From contig CANRLM010000024.1 in NCBI GenBank assembly GCA_947631435.1, positions 1-35,687 of the forward strand: 35,687 nt of DNA, read 5' to 3'. The notes under the pieces are model-generated. The model worked only from the letters and a program-made list of their open reading frames with translations, did no database searches and was not told where the DNA came from. Below, in pieces: positions 32,210 through 35,687 of this stretch (within the stretch, counting starts at the first letter, position 1; every line of letters starts with the position of its first letter). The DNA is from an uncultured Akkermansia sp. (GTDB taxonomy: Bacteria; Verrucomicrobiota; Verrucomicrobiia; Verrucomicrobiales; Akkermansiaceae). A program made the position numbers and the translations under genes.

Positions 32210-33082
32210 TTACGACAAGAGAGTTCTTCCGATTGAAGTGGGATCCTTGAGCCAATGCAAATAGTGCTTTTCTTTGTACGCCCATGTATTTGTCGGTTTT
32301 TTTAGGTTGTCAAATCTGGAGGAAAAACCAGATGTCGCGTAATCCAGAAAGAACAAATTATTAAAAAAAACCAACTCGCTATCGCGGATGATATCTTCAT
32401 TAGTTTCATAATAAATGGACGGCTTGATATACGATATCGCATGCTTATCCAAATTTCGCAGCCACAGTTCCTGTTCGCACGCATAGCGGTACGTCCTATG
32501 CCTCTTAGGATGCCTGAGACCGTGAAGGGAAGAGTATTGAGCCTCGGCTCTTGTTTGTAAGGGGATGTCATACATATCCACCAAATCGTTGGTATGCCCA
32601 ATGGCAATAAAATCGCAGGTATGGTATGCAAGGCTCGTTGTGTGGGGATTGCACGGACACAGCATACCGATTCGTTCATGAAACATACTCCACTTTTTAT
32701 CCCGAGGAATTTTCTGTTGACAATATGCCGCATATTTTTGCCAAATAGCATCTGAAGAAAGAACAAAATCGGGACGCCATTTGACTGCCAATGGTGTTCT
32801 GACTAGCTTAAGCCCATTGGAACTTGATACACACTGCCTGTTAAAATTATTAAGATGCGAAGCCTTCCACGGATTGTCGGGGTAATAAACGTCCCCGCAG
32901 TCTCCGGGATCGATGCTAAAGACGGCCTCATCGCAGTCCACATCAGCTATATTGGTCCCTGCCCATGTTGAAAAGATAAGTGTCGATTCCGGGAAATACT
33001 TGCGGATGCTACGCATGCACGCGCCTATATCCGGACGAATGTTCCCCTGAACGACAAATGTGAGTTCGCTCTTAGTGTACAT
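32210..33082 (-). CDS. WavE-family surface-polysaccharide protein (first copy, divergent)
   Basis: This 290-residue protein is a more distant WavE relative. ELTFVVQGNIRPDIGACMRSI, LIFSTWAGTN, NNFNRQCVSSSNGLKLV, VKWRPDFVL (the acidic motif, with RPDF instead of RSDF), HTCDFIAIGHTNDLVDMYDIP and FFNNLFFLDYATSGFS follow the family blocks. It is shorter than its two paralogues, with a reduced C-terminus. The start codon overlaps the stop of the upstream fusion gene by 11 bp, so translation is coupled. Confidence 0.82.
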   Translation of the reverse strand: MYTKSELTFVVQGNIRPDIGACMRSIRKYFPESTLIFSTWAGTNIADVDCDEAVFSIDPGDCGDVYYPDNPWKASHLNNFNRQCVSSSNGLKLVRTPLAVKWRPDFVLSSDAIWQKYAAYCQQKIPRDKKWSMFHERIGMLCPCNPHTTSLAYHTCDFIAIGHTNDLVDMYDIPLQTRAEAQYSSLHGLRHPKRHRTYRYACEQELWLRNLDKHAISYIKPSIYYETNEDIIRDSELVFFNNLFFLDYATSGFSSRFDNLKKPTNTWAYKEKHYLHWLKDPTSIGRTLLS

Positions 33083-35489
33083 CTCTTAAATTTTTAACTG
33101 TTTCCTTAATCTTCAAATACCTCTTTTCCGCCTCTGCGTATTTGCGCTCATAGTGCTTCCGAGCCTTCCCCCATGTAATTTTTCTCAGCATCTTATAGCG
33201 ATAATACCGCCTCGTTATTCTTCTCCTATTAAGCAATAAAGAAAGTGTCATATTAAAAGAAAGAGAGGAAGAGCGGTCCAATTTTGCTGAGAGAGCTTCA
33301 ATTTCCTCCGAAAGAACATCATACGAAGAAATGTTTCCCTTTCTCTTTTCGAATGTCATGGCATCCTTAATCCACGCTAGATCGTGCTTCTTATGCTCCT
33401 CTAAGATTGCTTCAAAATGTTCGGCATCAAATGATTTAAGTTTTTGATCGTGTTCTAATACCTCGGAAGCACTCAGTATGAGCCTTTCATCCTCACCAAA
33501 TATCTTCATCAGCGAGGTGAATCTCCCCGCACCGCGCAAATAATTCACAATTGATAAAAAAGGCTTGTGGAATATCATGGCGAAACACGTGCCATGAAAA
33601 GAGTCGGTTATGATTGCCTCCGCATTCTTAAAGTAATACAGCCAATCTTCTACCTCTACACCTTGTTGAGCATTAGTTCCCTTCACAATAGCATTGGCAT
33701 CTGTTAGGTATACTCTTTCCAGTCCCATTTTTTTAGCAGTTTGCTTGGTATACTCCTGTATCTCGTAGGTACTATCCAGTATGTAGCACAGTAAGAATTT
33801 TCGCTTTTCTTTGAGTTTTGATTTGAGAACAAGCCGATCATAAATCGAACGGTCACACAAAAATATAGGATCCAATAGATGTTCGGCATGGACGCCAAAA
33901 ACATTTTTGCACATTGCGACCCCACTGTCTTCCCGAACAGAAATACGATCCAATCGCTTCATATGGTAAATGACACTTTCTCTTTCGGAAGGTTTGAGAA
34001 CATATGGATCCCCAAATGATGTGGCAACGGCGATTTTTCGCTTGTTATCATGAGCAAAGTCTAACAAGAATGTCTTACCAAACCGATTAGGAAAGCGCCA
34101 CAATTGATCGGAAGCAAGAACCCAGTTGTCCACAATACGATTCATCCGCAACAGCTCCATCTTATTGCTTTTAGGAGAACAAATCGAAACATTTTGTCTT
34201 CTTACAAAGCGCAACGACAAATTATCCGGTTTCATCTCATAGTTTTTGACAAAGCCACTTAAATCAACAAGGAGAGCATAAAACCCTTGTGATTCAAGAA
34301 CCTTGTAGAGGGCAAAGGCTGTCATGATAGCGCCGTAGTTTTCGAAAAACCAAATACCAATGATACCTACATCAAATTTATTATTGATAGCAAAGTCGAC
34401 TGATTTTTGAAAATCATACCTTCGTCTGAGTTTGAAAAACTTCGTCCGATTATAGAGGTTAACTTCTGACGGCGCATGAATACAACTATTGTACTTGATG
34501 GCTTCTCTCAAATCCTTCGCTTGACCCAAAAGCATATTGGAACGCAACCTCTTAAAAATGGTTTTTCCTTTATCGGAGTTAAGTAAAATACAGCTTGTCC
34601 CCGCCGGAGAGAAAAGCTGACCATCCTCAATACGCGTGAGTCCCCAGAAATCACCCAACGTGATGTCTGCCTGTCGAGGGAGGTGGTTAAAGGGACATGT
34701 TCCGCAGCTTCTCCGAAAATACAAGGCTTTCTCAAAGCCAGCAAAATAAGGATTTGATCTTTCCAGTTTTATTTTTTGTCCGTCTCTCAACGTGAAGGTC
34801 AACTTGAAGACCGCCCACCCGTCCTCTTTTGGACGGAAATTTACCGCGACAATCTCTTTCCGATATGGAAGTGTATTGAGAAAATCTTGCCATACTTTTT
34901 GTGAAGGAGTCCCATGGCATACAACATCAGCTGTAATCAGATTGTCGTAATCTTTTCTCAGATAATGGTAAACACCCGCTATCTGACACGGGGTTCCAGT
35001 AAACAAGACTTTATGACCATCCTTAAGCAACCTTCCCACCTCGGCATAACACCTTTTTGTATTACTTTGCACATACTTTGAATAACGCAGCCGATCCAAA
35101 TCTTTCTTATCGTGAATCAAAATATGTTCTACGTTGAAGTCGTCATCCCAAGCAGCGCCGCACACGTACCCTCCCTGATCCAACACATAGTTAGCTAACA
35201 AAGTGAACATGCCACCGGAGGAAGATTTTCGGCAAACATCCTCGCTGGCTCGTACAGCATAACACTCTGGATCCTTCGCGTTTTTATAATGTGGATTGTA
35301 GGCCGCGCAGCTCTTCAAACAAATCCCACAGTCAATACATTTATCGTGATCAATAGCAGGGAACAGAAACCCTTCCCTATTTGACTGCATCGTGATAGCT
35401 CCCTTTGGACAAGCATTGTAGCAGGCTCCGCACCCAGTGCAGATGTTCTCATCTACGGCTTCTATCGTTTTCATGTTATTGATTTTCAT
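33072..35489 (-). CDS. FrhB-type iron-sulfur/flavin protein fused to polysaccharide pyruvyltransferase
   Basis: This 805-residue two-part protein begins with two ferredoxin-type [4Fe-4S] motifs: C17-C20-C23-C27 and C51-C54-C57-C61. An FrhB_N/FrhB_C (coenzyme F420 hydrogenase/dehydrogenase beta-subunit) region follows at about 72-330, with VLFTGTPCQIAGVYHYL and SCGTCPF...ITLGDFWG. The second half, about 390-670, is a polysaccharide pyruvyltransferase domain (DVGIIGIWFFENYGAIMTAFAL, then AEAIITDSFHGTCFAMIFHKPF). The basic C-terminus may be a coiled coil. Such halves are often encoded as neighbours in glycan loci. The fused protein could couple a redox step to ketal-pyruvate addition, but the chemistry is unproven. 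ATG 35489 was taken; 35474 is an alternative. It has no strong Shine-Dalgarno sequence. Confidence 0.88.
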   Translation of the reverse strand: MKINNMKTIEAVDENICTGCGACYNACPKGAITMQSNREGFLFPAIDHDKCIDCGICLKSCAAYNPHYKNAKDPECYAVRASEDVCRKSSSGGMFTLLANYVLDQGGYVCGAAWDDDFNVEHILIHDKKDLDRLRYSKYVQSNTKRCYAEVGRLLKDGHKVLFTGTPCQIAGVYHYLRKDYDNLITADVVCHGTPSQKVWQDFLNTLPYRKEIVAVNFRPKEDGWAVFKLTFTLRDGQKIKLERSNPYFAGFEKALYFRRSCGTCPFNHLPRQADITLGDFWGLTRIEDGQLFSPAGTSCILLNSDKGKTIFKRLRSNMLLGQAKDLREAIKYNSCIHAPSEVNLYNRTKFFKLRRRYDFQKSVDFAINNKFDVGIIGIWFFENYGAIMTAFALYKVLESQGFYALLVDLSGFVKNYEMKPDNLSLRFVRRQNVSICSPKSNKMELLRMNRIVDNWVLASDQLWRFPNRFGKTFLLDFAHDNKRKIAVATSFGDPYVLKPSERESVIYHMKRLDRISVREDSGVAMCKNVFGVHAEHLLDPIFLCDRSIYDRLVLKSKLKEKRKFLLCYILDSTYEIQEYTKQTAKKMGLERVYLTDANAIVKGTNAQQGVEVEDWLYYFKNAEAIITDSFHGTCFAMIFHKPFLSIVNYLRGAGRFTSLMKIFGEDERLILSASEVLEHDQKLKSFDAEHFEAILEEHKKHDLAWIKDAMTFEKRKGNISSYDVLSEEIEALSAKLDRSSSLSFNMTLSLLLNRRRITRRYYRYKMLRKITWGKARKHYERKYAEAEKRYLKIKETVKNLRDVH

Positions 35490-35531
35490 ATCCTACATTT
35501 AATATTGTCTTTTCTCATTTTGACTCTACCG

Positions 35532-35687
35532 TCAAAGTTTGTGGTCAATCTCTATGTTGAGCGTGAATATTTCATCCCGGGGCTTCCTCATTGCATAGGT
35601 GGTACACAATCCACTCGGCTTGTCGTCGTTGATGAGGATACGCTCCCCCACGGGCGCCCCGCAGATGAGCCAATCGTAGCGGATTCC
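35532..35687 (-). CDS. C-terminal fragment of HAD-like capsule-biosynthesis protein (cut by window edge)
   Basis: An open frame enters from the right edge on the minus strand and ends with TGA at 35532, giving 51 residues of a C-terminus. RYDWLICGAPVGERILINDDKPSGL resembles the closing part of HAD-like hydrolases in capsule loci (ILINDxKPxGLxTA). It would be the gene before the FrhB-pyruvyltransferase fusion, 42 bp upstream of it. The family assignment rests on this short tail only. Confidence 0.55.
   Translation of the reverse strand, partial: GIRYDWLICGAPVGERILINDDKPSGLCTTYAMRKPRDEIFTLNIEIDHKL

Overview
The window looks like chromosomal DNA of a Gram-negative bacterium, most likely a verrucomicrobial (Akkermansia-like) gut-type organism. 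This is an inference from the gene set: a Gld-type ABC exporter with a DUF4340 protein, a secreted GH29 fucosidase, WavE and pyruvyltransferase surface-glycan genes, and weak use of Shine-Dalgarno sequences. No rRNA or other taxonomic marker is present to confirm it.

Layout. (1) Positions 1-2755 are a small accessory island. A hipBA toxin-antitoxin pair and a broken IS3-type OrfA lie between two 87-bp direct repeats that differ at 6 positions. (2) Positions 2792-11198 are housekeeping genes: Bcp peroxiredoxin, aldo/keto reductase, tRNA-Leu(UAG) on the minus strand, ilvD, an MFS/POT-like transporter and a membrane-anchored ankyrin protein on the plus strand. These are followed on the minus strand by tlyA, a Pro/Ala-rich secreted protein, a small membrane protein and an OsmC protein. 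(3) Positions 11199-24260 are a long, tightly packed plus-strand gene train: ABC ATPase, ABC-2 permease, GldG-like protein, DUF4340 protein, GH29 fucosidase, PrmA, TsaB, a YkgJ-type cysteine-cluster protein, and a very large TerB/FHA/ABCG-like fusion transporter. (4) Positions 24442-27155 (minus) hold two unrelated P-loop ATPases, an AAA_14/DUF4143 protein and an SMC/RecF-like AAA protein. Between them is a 33-bp tandem repeat that reads as 11-residue repeats in a short ORF. (5) Positions 27353-35687 (minus) are part of a surface-polysaccharide locus, visibly more AT-rich in its upstream half. Listed from right to left (the direction of transcription) it has: the tail of a HAD-like gene, an FrhB-pyruvyltransferase fusion, a WavE gene, a GT-B-like gene, two tandem WavE paralogues, a chimeric SDR/AMP-ligase remnant and a GT8 glycosyltransferase.

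How the genes fit together. The ABC ATPase, permease, GldG-like and DUF4340 genes should form one envelope complex. PrmA, TsaB and TlyA act on ribosomal protein, tRNA and rRNA. The minus-strand glycan genes probably build and decorate one cell-surface polymer.

A cross-cutting observation is that several genes (osmC, ilvD, hipB, the first ABC ATPase, the SMC-like ATPase, perhaps the aldo/keto reductase and the ankyrin gene) have sigma70-like -35/-10 boxes whose -10 lies only about 6-14 nt before the start codon, and most of them have no Shine-Dalgarno sequence. This suggests leaderless or ultra-short-leader mRNAs. I saw no CRISPR array, rRNA, prophage or replication origin.
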